This document shows, piece by piece, positions 17,361-26,384 of a stretch of DNA of 47,115 nt. This DNA is from JAZRYE01 sp045600585 (GTDB taxonomy: Bacteria; Bacillota_I; Bacilli_A; RFN20; CAG-826). The notes under the pieces were generated by a model. It saw nothing but the letters and a program-made list of their open reading frames with translations, did not search any database and was not told where the DNA came from. The stretch covers positions 1 to 47,115 of the forward strand of contig JAZRYE010000010.1 in NCBI GenBank assembly GCA_045600585.1, given 5' to 3'. The translations under genes and the position numbers were made by a program. Within the stretch, counting starts at the first letter, position 1. Each line of letters begins with the position of its first letter.

Positions 17361-20300
17361 ATGAAGATATTTAATAAACTATCTATCTCTCTACTTGCTC
17401 TTTCTCTTACTTGTGGAAGTGCTGCTTTAATTTCCCAAAAAACTGAGAATGATGAATTTCTTGCTGCTTTTGCAGAAGAAGAATTAATTACAAACGAATT
17501 CATGAGAATTGCTGGTGGATGGAATCCAAACCAAACTCTTCTTGATAGTGGTCTTTGCTCTTATGTTCTTGAATTTAAAAACAACTGGAAAAGCGATGGT
17601 TCCAAAGATAACGCTAATTTATTAGACCAAATTGGTGACCGTGTTACTTTAAATGGAACACCTATTTCATCATTTGGCGATAGCAACTTTGATTTAAACC
17701 TTAAACATGGTGGTAAATATTTTAATATTGTTATTCCATCATCATATTTAACTCCTGCTGATGGTAGTGACAAATGTATAGTTTGCGTTGAAGATGATAC
17801 TCCTTTTTATGAATTAGCTCTTCCAGAAATGACTATGTCAATTGATCTTGAATCATATGAAATGGAAGTTACCGCTAAAAAGGTTGTTTCTGTTGATTTT
17901 AGAGGTATAGCTTGGAATAAAGAAAATAAAGATCCTAGTGTCTTTGGTGACAAAAAAGGACTTTTAATTGGTTTAGGCCAATCTGTTTATGATGGAACTA
18001 GCGGCAACCTTTTAGAATATACAATTGCTAAAAATATTACTTTAAATGGCACTCCTTTTAAAGATTTACAAAATGCTGAAGTTAGAATTTATAATTCTAA
18101 ATTACTTTGGCTTTATGCAGATAATTTAAATACTGCTTCAAGTAGCGGCAATGTTCTTAAGATGGTTGCAACTAAGTTTAATAGTAAAACTCTAGGTGGT
18201 TTTACATATTATTTAAGCAATAGAGATGGAGCATTATGGAATTCTTATCAAGATGTTACTTCTCCTAAAACTTTAGAATTATATTATGATGCAGGAACTA
18301 ATACTCATGGTTCTGCTTGGCCTAGCAATAAAGTATTCGAAAACAACCCACAAGGTTCTTGGTTCTGTGGTGGAACATATAAAGGCGGCAAGGCTGGTTA
18401 TTTATTATCATTTAGTGGGCCTATTTCTGATACACAAAGCATCTTTGCTGGTAGTCATAAATATGTAAACTTAGCCCATGAAGAAGCTGGTCATCATTTT
18501 TATTCTAATGGTGTACCTTTATGTGATATTGATGGCGCTGAACTCCAATATGTCCAAGAAGGACACATTTGGATTTGGACACCAAATATCTATGAACCAT
18601 ATGCAGGTAAAAACTACGCAAAAATAACAGTAGATAGTTTCCAATTCTTCGATACAAAGCTTCCTAGTTTAAATGTCTATCATGAAGACTGTAAGGATTT
18701 AGCTAAATACGATAGTGCAAATTTATGGCATGTTGAAGGCTATGATAACTACGCAATACCTAATGATAGAAACGAAGAATATTTGGAATTAGACCAATTT
18801 ACATCCAGTGATGACTCTTGGCTTGGACCTTATAGTTGGAATAATCACGATGGCGATGGTACGACAATTATTGCTTATGGTCATAATAGTGCAGATGAAA
18901 AGGCACATGATGATGATCCTACATTGCCTACTACATATTTAAATAAAGATGAAAATGGCAATTGCGTTGTTTCAACATTTAACATGTCTATAGATACTTT
19001 CTCTATTGGCTATAAATTAAAACTCAATGGTATTCCATTCTGTAGAATTCCAGAATCGCAAATTAACTATCAAAACGGTGAAAACTTCTTTACATTTATA
19101 TTAAAAGAAAAATATTGTGTCGCATTTAATGGCTATAAAGTTCCAACCATTACTTTAGATGACGGCGCTAACTTCTTTGGCGTTTCTTTACAAGGATTTT
19201 CCATCTATTTCTCTGAAGGAAAATGGCATAAGACATCACCAGAAACAGTTAGTGATTCTTCTTTAGAAGAAGCAGCAAAATATAGCGATGTATTTGATGT
19301 ATCTGAATTTGATGATAACGTCAATGAAGCTTCTGCAACATTAAAAGATAATAACAATGCATTTGCTTTGGAATTTAGAACAGAATCATTAAATACTATA
19401 TTTGCTTTCAATTTATTTGGCTCATCTTCTGAAACAGGCTTACAAGTTTTAGTTGATTTCCATAACTCCTCAATCAGCGCTTATGATGATTCTAATTTAG
19501 TTTTAAGCGGTGAAAAACCTGTTAGATTAGATGTATGTGAATGGACTAGATTATATGTCAAAGTCGAAAGACTTGGTTCAACTGCAAACATTGTCATTGC
19601 TCTTGATGATGTTGCTATTGCTAAAATTGATGGCTTTGTTTTATCAAGTCAATCAAATTATGGTAACCATATGTCTATTTATACTAATGATGAAAAGATC
19701 TCGTTCCGTGATCCTTTAATCGGTAAATACATTAAGAGCCCTGATTTACAATATTCAGGTAAAGAAACATATCGATTCTATGTTGGAGAAGAATTCCCAG
19801 ATCTAACTCCATATTTATCTGCAAGCGATTTATTAGAAGATGTTAAAGATAAAATTGTTATCGATATACCAAATAACATGCTTGATGAAAACAATAGATT
19901 AAATAAAGGAACATTTATTGTTGAAGCATATGTCATAAACTCTTCAGGCAGTAAAAAGAGCCAAATCATTACTGTAATTGTTACAGAAATTAACGAAGCA
20001 GTTGTCACTTTTAATGGAGAAAATCCTCAAGTTTATAAACTTGGTGAAAAGATTAATAAACCAGTAATAAACCCAACAAAAGAAGGCGAAGACAATGTCT
20101 CATATGAATTCTTGTATTGGGCAAATAATGGAATTGAATGGGATTTTGATAATGATTATGTCACTCAAGATATTAATCTTACTTCTACATTCAAAGAAGT
20201 TATCAGCGAATGCTGCGTTACTTTTGAAACAACTGGATTAAAAGAAAATAAATCATTCTCAATGTTCTTCATTAGCGGTGCAGTTGTTACTTCTAACATG

Positions 20301-20528
20301 TTTGAAAAAGAAGGTTATACATTAAAAATGTACGTTAATAATGAAGAAGTTACTTCTTTCACTGTTTCAGGCGATATGAATGTCAAACTTGAATACACTA
20401 AGACAGATGTTGGCCCAGAGAAAAAGAAAGGCTGTGGAGGCTCAATAATGGCAACAAGCATTATTACTTCTATTATTTCTCTTCTTGGCGTCACACTTGT
20501 CGTAGCTAAAAGAAAGGAGGACAAATAA
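17361..20528 (+). CDS. Large cell-surface protein with four 'LNGxP' modules, InlB-like repeats and KGCGGS tail
   Basis: The 1055-residue product has a signal peptide (about 1-40). Four copies of a module beginning '(L/S)NG(T/V/I)P' start near residues 97, 228, 382 and 555. A lectin/LamG-like stretch lies at about 640-790 ('ALEFRTESLNTIFAFNLFGS', 'IVIALDDVAIAKIDGFVLSS'). An Ig-like domain follows at about 800-875, then an InlB B-repeat-like pair at about 876-1015 ('VTFNGENPQVYKLGEKINKP', 'YWANNGIEWDFDNDYVTQDI'). The tail is KKKGCGGS, a hydrophobic helix and AKRKEDK. No enzyme motif is visible. AAGGAGGA serves its start. Its own last codons supply the ribosome site for the phosphatase three bases downstream, implying paired expression. 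Likely adhesin or substrate-binding partner of that phosphatase. Confidence 0.7.
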   Translation: MKIFNKLSISLLALSLTCGSAALISQKTENDEFLAAFAEEELITNEFMRIAGGWNPNQTLLDSGLCSYVLEFKNNWKSDGSKDNANLLDQIGDRVTLNGTPISSFGDSNFDLNLKHGGKYFNIVIPSSYLTPADGSDKCIVCVEDDTPFYELALPEMTMSIDLESYEMEVTAKKVVSVDFRGIAWNKENKDPSVFGDKKGLLIGLGQSVYDGTSGNLLEYTIAKNITLNGTPFKDLQNAEVRIYNSKLLWLYADNLNTASSSGNVLKMVATKFNSKTLGGFTYYLSNRDGALWNSYQDVTSPKTLELYYDAGTNTHGSAWPSNKVFENNPQGSWFCGGTYKGGKAGYLLSFSGPISDTQSIFAGSHKYVNLAHEEAGHHFYSNGVPLCDIDGAELQYVQEGHIWIWTPNIYEPYAGKNYAKITVDSFQFFDTKLPSLNVYHEDCKDLAKYDSANLWHVEGYDNYAIPNDRNEEYLELDQFTSSDDSWLGPYSWNNHDGDGTTIIAYGHNSADEKAHDDDPTLPTTYLNKDENGNCVVSTFNMSIDTFSIGYKLKLNGIPFCRIPESQINYQNGENFFTFILKEKYCVAFNGYKVPTITLDDGANFFGVSLQGFSIYFSEGKWHKTSPETVSDSSLEEAAKYSDVFDVSEFDDNVNEASATLKDNNNAFALEFRTESLNTIFAFNLFGSSSETGLQVLVDFHNSSISAYDDSNLVLSGEKPVRLDVCEWTRLYVKVERLGSTANIVIALDDVAIAKIDGFVLSSQSNYGNHMSIYTNDEKISFRDPLIGKYIKSPDLQYSGKETYRFYVGEEFPDLTPYLSASDLLEDVKDKIVIDIPNNMLDENNRLNKGTFIVEAYVINSSGSKKSQIITVIVTEINEAVVTFNGENPQVYKLGEKINKPVINPTKEGEDNVSYEFLYWANNGIEWDFDNDYVTQDINLTSTFKEVISECCVTFETTGLKENKSFSMFFISGAVVTSNMFEKEGYTLKMYVNNEEVTSFTVSGDMNVKLEYTKTDVGPEKKKGCGGSIMATSIITSIISLLGVTLVVAKRKEDK

Positions 20529-20530
20529 TT

Positions 20531-22753
20531 ATGAAAAAATCATTATTTATTAAAGTTCTTGCTACATCTTGCTTATTTGCTAGCGTAGCAACAATTGCTT
20601 CTGGCGTTCTTCCTTCTTTTGCTGAAGGTGGAAACAATATTCAAAAAGATATTATTAAACCTTTAAGCCATATCCGTGGTGAGGAAATCAACACATTACC
20701 TTATGACATTCAAGAATGGTATAGAAGAAGCGCTGATAGTTATACAAAGATTTGGAATTTATATAATTCTCATCCAATGATGGATTCTAGATATTGGCAA
20801 TTAATTGGTGCGAATGACTATAAACTCAAAACATTCTCACCATATAAAACTAATGAAATCGCTAAATATAATGGTCTAAATTTAGAAATCCCAGTTGTCA
20901 TCACTGAAACAGGTAAGTATGACGTTAAAACACCTGTCAATTTAATCGTTGAAGGTAGTGGTTATAAAACAAAATATTCCCCTGGTGAAACATTTGATCC
21001 AATGGGATTAACTATCAAAGTTGTTTATAGCAACATGACTTCTTCTAACGTCACCTCAAGTGTTACTTTTGATTCAAAACAATTAGCACAAGGTGATAAA
21101 TTTGTTACCGCTAAATATGGTGATTTATCAGTTGATATCCCAGTTATCGTAAGTGCAGGCGCTGTTAGTGGCTCCACTTTAGCAGGCATTACATATTCCG
21201 GTTTATACAAAGATTTATATCGTTATGGTGAATCATTTGATAGAACTAATTTTGTTGCTACAGCTAGATACGCTGATGGTTCTTCAAAGAATATCACTAA
21301 CAATCTTACTTGGCCATCAGATGCATTTGATGCAATCAAAGCTGAAAGAAGTGCTAAACAAACTGCTATTTATGAAAAATGGGATGATTTTCATCAAATT
21401 AATAACATCCTTAAATGGGAAGTTAAAGATGGAGTTGAAGTTGAAAACTATAATGTTACAGTTTCATTAAATCCTGAATTAACTAAAGTTCTATATAAAG
21501 CTACAGTCACTGAACCTGAATATAAGATGCTCAACATGTATACAGGTGAAGACTATTATTGGCAAGTTCAAGTTAATAAAAAAGATGGTAGTAGTGTGAA
21601 ATCTCCTATCTATAATTTCACTGTTGCCGATACACCTAGAACTGTTTATATCCAGGGTATCTCCAATACTCGTGATGTCGGTGGATATGAAACGCCTTGG
21701 GGTGAATTTAAACAAGGTTATGTCTATCGTGGCGCTAGAATTGACGAAGCAACTGAATTAGGTGTTGATACATTTAAAAATGAATTAGGCATTAGAACAG
21801 ACTTAGATTTAAGAACTCCGGATACAGAAGTAGGTGGATATAATCCATTATTAGTTGATCAATATATTGGTCCTATTGATTTACTCTCCTATGCAATGCT
21901 TGATGCAAATTCAAATCCATATAACCCTTCTAATCCAACTGGTAGAGAAGAAGCTTTAAGAAGACTTAAAGTTGCATTTGAACCATTCACTAGACCAGAA
22001 TCATATCCAATTTATTATCACTGCTCTGTTGGTAGAGATAGAACTGGTACAGTTGGTGGTATTCTCGATGCATTAATGGGTAGAACAGCAGAAGAAATTG
22101 TACATAATTACTTCATCTCTGTTTTCTCAGTTACTGGTCATTATAATATCGATAATATTGTTAGCGGCTTTAACAATGCTTGGACTATTATCTCCGCTCT
22201 CAACCATGTTGAAGGTGGCGAAGGAAAGACATTAACAGAACAGGCTGAATTATTGTTATTACAAGCTGGATTAACTAGAGAACAAATTAATTCAATTAGA
22301 GATATTTTGACTGGTAAAGTCAGCGCTGCTAAAAACTCAATGAAGTTCTTAACTAACGAAGATAATTATGAAGGACAAGTTGTTGTTTCGTTTAAGCAAG
22401 TTGGCGATGGTGAAGAACAAGTATTCGCTCCTATTAATTCCGTTATCGTTGCTCCATTTGCTTTAAAAGAAGGCTATGGATGGTATAACGGAGATGAACT
22501 TGTTGATATATCAAACCCAATTACAAGAAGTATGAATCTAGTTTCTAAACCTATTCAATCCTATAAAGTAACTGTCCATTACGTTATGGGTGAAAAGAAT
22601 GATGAAGTATTATCTTGTAAAGCAGGAGAAACTATTGAAATTAGTTCCTTTATCAATAATGGAGTTGTTCCAGTAGCATATCTAGATACAGGTAAAGAAA
22701 TTTCTCGTCTTGTCGTTGATAGAGACGTAACAATTAATCTATTGTTCAAATAG
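20531..22753 (+). CDS. Secreted multidomain cysteine phosphatase, IphP/MptpB-like (paralogue 2 of 3)
   Basis: Signal peptide (about 1-32, 'LPSFAEGG'). Bacterial Ig-like domains follow (about 130-270: 'YSPGETFDPMGLTIKVVYSN', 'YRYGESFDRTNFVATARYAD'), then a fibronectin-III-type segment with 'EDYYWQVQVNKKDG' and the phosphatase domain (about 375-600). That domain has 'ISNTRDVGG', 'GYVYRGARI', 'RTDLDLR' and the P-loop HCSVGRDRTG with nucleophile Cys498 and Arg504. The C-terminal 120 residues are an InlB-like repeat pair, as in the neighbouring surface proteins. There is no membrane anchor and no lipobox, so it is predicted to be released or held non-covalently. It begins three bases after the 1055-aa surface protein. 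Reaction: phosphate monoester hydrolysis outside the cell; the substrate is not known. Confidence 0.85.
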   Translation: MKKSLFIKVLATSCLFASVATIASGVLPSFAEGGNNIQKDIIKPLSHIRGEEINTLPYDIQEWYRRSADSYTKIWNLYNSHPMMDSRYWQLIGANDYKLKTFSPYKTNEIAKYNGLNLEIPVVITETGKYDVKTPVNLIVEGSGYKTKYSPGETFDPMGLTIKVVYSNMTSSNVTSSVTFDSKQLAQGDKFVTAKYGDLSVDIPVIVSAGAVSGSTLAGITYSGLYKDLYRYGESFDRTNFVATARYADGSSKNITNNLTWPSDAFDAIKAERSAKQTAIYEKWDDFHQINNILKWEVKDGVEVENYNVTVSLNPELTKVLYKATVTEPEYKMLNMYTGEDYYWQVQVNKKDGSSVKSPIYNFTVADTPRTVYIQGISNTRDVGGYETPWGEFKQGYVYRGARIDEATELGVDTFKNELGIRTDLDLRTPDTEVGGYNPLLVDQYIGPIDLLSYAMLDANSNPYNPSNPTGREEALRRLKVAFEPFTRPESYPIYYHCSVGRDRTGTVGGILDALMGRTAEEIVHNYFISVFSVTGHYNIDNIVSGFNNAWTIISALNHVEGGEGKTLTEQAELLLLQAGLTREQINSIRDILTGKVSAAKNSMKFLTNEDNYEGQVVVSFKQVGDGEEQVFAPINSVIVAPFALKEGYGWYNGDELVDISNPITRSMNLVSKPIQSYKVTVHYVMGEKNDEVLSCKAGETIEISSFINNGVVPVAYLDTGKEISRLVVDRDVTINLLFK

Positions 22754-22817
22754 GTCAAAATTTAACAATTATTTGACATTATTTATTAAATTAAGTGCAT
22801 ACAAATTATAACTAACA

Positions 22818-22823
22818 TATAAT
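22818..22823 (+). promoter_or_regulatory. -10 box TATAAT immediately before the ABC ATPase start
   Basis: TATAAT ends six bases before the ATG at 22830, and no Shine-Dalgarno sequence is visible in between or upstream. If used, transcription would begin at or next to the start codon, giving a leaderless message. No convincing -35 hexamer is found 17 bases upstream (GTGCAT). A perfect TTGACA lies too far away, at 22773-22778. Confidence 0.35.
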
Positions 22824-22829
22824 ATATGT

Positions 22830-23567
22830 ATGTCAAAAATAACATTAAATAACCTCACTGTTAAATATCAGGTCAAAAGAAAACAATTTTTGACTGCGGT
22901 TACTAACGCAAGTGAGGTTTTTTCATCCAATCAAATTAATGTTATCGTCGGCGAAAGCGGATGTGGTAAAACAACCATTCTTCGTTCTATTGCAGGCATC
23001 ATCGATTATGAAGGCGATATCTGCTTTGATGAAATGTGCGTAAATAAATTCTTACCTCGTGAAAGAAATATTTCCTATGTCTCGCAAATGATTGGCTTAT
23101 ATCCTAACAAAACTGTTTTTAATAACATTGCTTTCCCTTTGAAGGTAGCGCGTTGTGATGATGAAGAAATTAGAGAAAGAGTAAAAGAAGTTACTGATTT
23201 ACTCCATATTTCTTTTTTGATTACTAGAAAGCCAAAAGAATTATCAATTGGCCAAGCTCAAAGAGTTGCTATTGCAAGAGCGTTAGTTAAACGTAGTGGA
23301 GTTTATCTATTTGATGAACCATTTTCTAATTTGGATAAACCATTATCTCATCAATTAAGTATTGAATTAAAAAAGATCCTCAAGGATTTAGGGGCTACAG
23401 TTATTTTCATATCTCATGATATTGAAGAATCATTTATTCTCGCAGATAAAATATTCGTCATGCATGAGGGCCAATTCATCGCAAGTGGAACACCAGAAAA
23501 CATTATTAAAAGCAAAGATGAAAGAGTCAGGGCTATATTAGGTATTCAAGATGAACAAACTTTATAA
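22830..23567 (+). CDS. Short ABC transporter ATP-binding protein
   Basis: Walker A GESGCGKTT (41-49), signature LSIGQAQR (138-145), Walker B VYLFDEP (158-164, catalytic Glu163) and the H-loop 'FISHD' are all intact. The sequence resembles sugar (CUT1/MsmX) and similar importer ATPases but stops after the nucleotide-binding domain (245 residues). The C-terminal TOBE/OB regulatory domain of CUT1 ATPases, which are about 360-370 residues long, is missing. It overlaps the next gene by 17 bases and heads a chain of overlapping genes for three membrane proteins and an AraC regulator. It could power those membrane proteins, or the ATPase-less importer at 7951-11529; neither is proven by sequence. 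Confidence 0.85.
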   Translation: MSKITLNNLTVKYQVKRKQFLTAVTNASEVFSSNQINVIVGESGCGKTTILRSIAGIIDYEGDICFDEMCVNKFLPRERNISYVSQMIGLYPNKTVFNNIAFPLKVARCDDEEIRERVKEVTDLLHISFLITRKPKELSIGQAQRVAIARALVKRSGVYLFDEPFSNLDKPLSHQLSIELKKILKDLGATVIFISHDIEESFILADKIFVMHEGQFIASGTPENIIKSKDERVRAILGIQDEQTL

Positions 23568-24033
23568 TAGTGGTGATTTAGCGTTTTTAAAAAAGAAAAA
23601 AGATATCAATTTAGGTGTCTCTATTTCATTATTTTTTCTTGCTACTATTTCTCTAGTTTTATTTGTTGTTTTTGCTACTTATCAAACAAGAAAACCTTTA
23701 ACCGTAATATCTTCTGTTGTTACATCGTTATTTCTCATAATTGCCATTTATTTTATTTCACGCTTTGCGTTTTACAATCATATTTATAATGAATACTTAA
23801 CATTGATGAATACAGAAACAAAGACTAGCTATCTAGTATTTAGTGATGTTTCAATTAATCCAATTACTCTTCAAGATAAATCAAAAGTATATGAAGTGAG
23901 ATTTAAAAATAAAGATGGTAATGTTGTTTTATATTTATCTTATATTTTTGATACAGATATTTTTGTATTAAATCATCGTTATAAGATTGAAACTGCATAT
24001 GACTATATAGTGGGGTATCAAGATGAAAATTAA
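23551..24033 (+). CDS. Unrecognised small membrane protein with two transmembrane helices
   Basis: The 160-residue product has two hydrophobic helices (about 21-43 and 49-70, the second 'VTSLFLIIAIYFISRFAFY'). A polar beta-rich C-terminal half follows ('VYEVRFKNKDGNVVLYLSYI'). No family was recognised. It overlaps the ATPase gene by 17 bases and the next gene by 11, which points to translational coupling and a shared complex. It could be a subunit or accessory of an ABC system; this is inference from gene order. Confidence 0.6.
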   Translation: MNKLYNSGDLAFLKKKKDINLGVSISLFFLATISLVLFVVFATYQTRKPLTVISSVVTSLFLIIAIYFISRFAFYNHIYNEYLTLMNTETKTSYLVFSDVSINPITLQDKSKVYEVRFKNKDGNVVLYLSYIFDTDIFVLNHRYKIETAYDYIVGYQDEN

Positions 24034-24604
24034 ATACCCTTTTAAATATTATTTAAGAAACTATTTTATTTACTATGTTGTTGCTTTAGTTGCTACACCT
24101 TTAATTTGCACTTATGCTGTTAGAGTTAAAACCCAACCAAAAGATACACAGAAATATTCAATTTTTATTGGTGCAGATGTAAAAGATCAAAACGGTTTAA
24201 AAAAATACGTTAATAGCATCCTTGTTGATGATTTAGAAATTAGAACTTATCATGCGATGGAAAGCGAAAGTATTTTTGGACAATTATTAAGCGCGAATGG
24301 CAGGATGAGCGATATTCTTATCTTATCCAAAGCAAAAGCTGATTCATTAACTGTTTCCGCTTTAGTAGATTTATCTAATTCAATTAACTTACCTTTTTTA
24401 GATAATGCTTATGAAGTCGAAGGAAAGAAATATGGCATTAATATCAAAGTAAATGAGAATTTATTACTAAATAACTATGTTAACTATCTTGATGATGATT
24501 ACTATATTTTTATCAATCCAGAAAGTGTTCATACATTAGATATTTTAGATAATGGCAAAACCAATCAAACATATACTCTTTTAAAGGAGCTTTATCATCT
24601 ATGA
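24023..24604 (+). CDS. Unrecognised membrane-anchored extracellular protein, possibly binding-protein-like
   Basis: One N-terminal helix ('YFIYYVVALVATPLICTYAV', about 13-32) precedes about 155 extracellular residues. The stretch 'GRMSDILILSKAKADSLTVS' followed by 'VDLSNSINLPFLDNAYEVEG' is like the middle of a solute-binding protein, where a lobe wall leads into 'l..ldl'. At 193 residues it is less than half of a normal binding protein. Family not recognised. It overlaps both neighbours (11 bases upstream, 4 bases with 24601). It may be a reduced substrate-recognition subunit of the ATPase operon. Confidence 0.55.
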   Translation: MKIKYPFKYYLRNYFIYYVVALVATPLICTYAVRVKTQPKDTQKYSIFIGADVKDQNGLKKYVNSILVDDLEIRTYHAMESESIFGQLLSANGRMSDILILSKAKADSLTVSALVDLSNSINLPFLDNAYEVEGKKYGINIKVNENLLLNNYVNYLDDDYYIFINPESVHTLDILDNGKTNQTYTLLKELYHL

Positions 24605-25506
24605 GAATGAAATATGCAAGTAATGACTTTAGCAAAGATGATCTTCCTTTAAATCGAAAAAAGCAATTTTTTGCTATATATAAAAACGAATGGAAAACAT
24701 TCTTATTAATCGGTCTCATTTTTCTTATTCCATTGGCAATTTATATTGTCCTCCAATTTATGAGATGGGGATTTATTGCTAATTTAATTGATGAATCAAG
24801 TAGTGAAGACATTGCATCATCAAAAGTATCAATGGTAATGGTTGAAGTTATTTATCAAGCAATATTAATACCAATCTATGTTGGCTTTTCTATTGTTCTT
24901 GCTGGTGCAAGCCGCGTTATTCAAAGATTAGTCTATGGAGAAGGATTACTATTTAAAGGCGATTTCTTTTATGGAATTAAACATAACTTTAAACACATTC
25001 TTGTTTTCACACTTATCTTCGGCTTTGTCAAAGCTTTGGCTATATTTGGAACATCTATTTTAAATACCAATGATGGTCCTATTGAAAGTGTATTATCTGG
25101 TGTACTTGAAGCAACATTCTCGTTTGTTTTAGTACCAGTATTATTCTATGCATGTTCTTTTTCAGTGACTTATAAGATGAAGATTGGCCAAGAATTATCC
25201 AATGGATTTAAATTATTTTTCTACACTCTTTTAGTTCCATTATTATTTTCTGCTTTTTTATTTGTCTTTAAATATTTAGATGTCTTCTATTTACATAAAG
25301 CATTGGTAGTCATTCCAATAGTAGAAGTAATGTTTACTTTAGTAATTCTTCCAATACTTCTATTGATTTGGCATCTATATGCAACATCTTTATTTGATAA
25401 ACACTTAAACGAAAACAATTATAAAGAAATATATTTAAAAGGTCTTAGAGACTATAACTATCAAGGAGAAGAAAGAAATGAACATCTCAACAATGAAAAC
25501 AATTGA
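24601..25506 (+). CDS. Unrecognised polytopic membrane protein, about six helices
   Basis: The 301-residue product has hydrophobic segments near residues 37-58, 79-100, 125-148, 162-185, 200-223 and 230-258. The first is 'FLLIGLIFLIPLAIYIVLQF'. Charged residues cluster at the N-terminus and at the C-terminal tail ('GEERNEHLNNENN'). No ABC permease EAA loop is apparent, so it is not a standard importer permease. It may resemble DUF624/YesL-like proteins that accompany sugar transporters, but I could not confirm this. It overlaps 24604 by four bases and the AraC gene by 29 bases. Confidence 0.55.
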   Translation: MRMKYASNDFSKDDLPLNRKKQFFAIYKNEWKTFLLIGLIFLIPLAIYIVLQFMRWGFIANLIDESSSEDIASSKVSMVMVEVIYQAILIPIYVGFSIVLAGASRVIQRLVYGEGLLFKGDFFYGIKHNFKHILVFTLIFGFVKALAIFGTSILNTNDGPIESVLSGVLEATFSFVLVPVLFYACSFSVTYKMKIGQELSNGFKLFFYTLLVPLLFSAFLFVFKYLDVFYLHKALVVIPIVEVMFTLVILPILLLIWHLYATSLFDKHLNENNYKEIYLKGLRDYNYQGEERNEHLNNENN

Positions 25507-26368
25507 TAAGTGTCATTACACTTCATTAATTCCTGAACCTCCACATCTAAATATGGCAACATTCTTTGTTGCTAGCATTATTGAAAAAGGTGAAGGAGAT
25601 ATTATCTTTTATTCGAAAGACAATACAAAGACAAAAGCAGTCCATGTTTCTGAAAACTCCGTTGTCATCATTCCTCCTTTTGTTGCTACAGAACATCAAA
25701 ATTTTAAGAAAGATTCTTTCATTCAAAGAAACATTCATATTGATGAAGCTACTTTTAAAGAATGCTGCGATATGGTTGATCCATCCTTATTTGAAACATT
25801 CTTATTTAGCGAATTTCCACCTTCATTTAAATTAACTTCTTCAACTGCAATTTATTTAGCGGAAGTTTGTACTTTGATTACTGGCGAACAAGCTAAACAA
25901 TTCGATGGCATTCATAAAACTGCAACTTGTGTTTTATTATCTTCATATATTTCTAATAAAGTTAAAAATAATGTCTTCCCAGTATGGATTAGACAATTAA
26001 TAAGAAAATTAGAAGATGTTAGTTTCTCAACATTAACAATCAGTAAAATGGTGAAAACAACAAACTATTCTCATGGCTATGTTAATAGAGAATTTAAAAA
26101 GTATTTGGGCATACCCTTAAAGCAATATGTCTTAAGAAATAAACTTGATTTAGCAGCTTCTTTTTTAGTAACTACAAACTTAACAACTCAAGAAATTGTC
26201 GATGCTTTAAATTTCTCTAATATATCAAACTTTATTAACTGCTTTAAGAATAGATTCAATATTACTCCTGCAAAATATCGCGCAAGAAATTCATCTAATA
26301 TCTCGCTTGATGATTATCAAGAATGGGGTGTTTCTGTACTTAATAATGGTAGAAATAAAATTGTTTAA
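25478..26368 (+). CDS. AraC-family transcriptional regulator
   Basis: The C-terminal ~100 residues (about 171-271) contain the two helix-turn-helix units of AraC proteins. The first is around 'LTISKMVKTTNYSHGYVNRE'. The second, 'TTQEIVDALNFSNISNFINC', runs into 'FKNRFNITPAKYRA', the family's hallmark. The N-terminal ~150 residues are probably a cupin-like sugar-sensing domain ('YTSLIPEPPHLNMATFFVAS', 'VIIPPFVATEHQNF'). The ribosome site AAGGAG lies inside the end of the upstream gene, with a 29-base overlap. AraC regulators in such clusters commonly activate their own sugar-use genes, so it is the likely controller of this locus. Confidence 0.9.
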   Translation: MNISTMKTIDKCHYTSLIPEPPHLNMATFFVASIIEKGEGDIIFYSKDNTKTKAVHVSENSVVIIPPFVATEHQNFKKDSFIQRNIHIDEATFKECCDMVDPSLFETFLFSEFPPSFKLTSSTAIYLAEVCTLITGEQAKQFDGIHKTATCVLLSSYISNKVKNNVFPVWIRQLIRKLEDVSFSTLTISKMVKTTNYSHGYVNREFKKYLGIPLKQYVLRNKLDLAASFLVTTNLTTQEIVDALNFSNISNFINCFKNRFNITPAKYRARNSSNISLDDYQEWGVSVLNNGRNKIV

Positions 26369-26384
26369 TTTTTGGGTATAAACT

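Noticed and set aside
20531..22753. PTP-like phytase (cysteine phytase)
   Set aside because: Phytases of that type carry HCEAGVGRT-like P-loops. Here the P-loop is HCSVGRDRTG and the domain order 'NTRDxGG ... TDLDLR' is that of IphP/MptpB relatives.
22773..22778. Consensus TTGACA as -35 of the ABC ATPase promoter
   Set aside because: The nearest good -10 (22818-22823) is 39 bases away, far outside the 15-19 base range.
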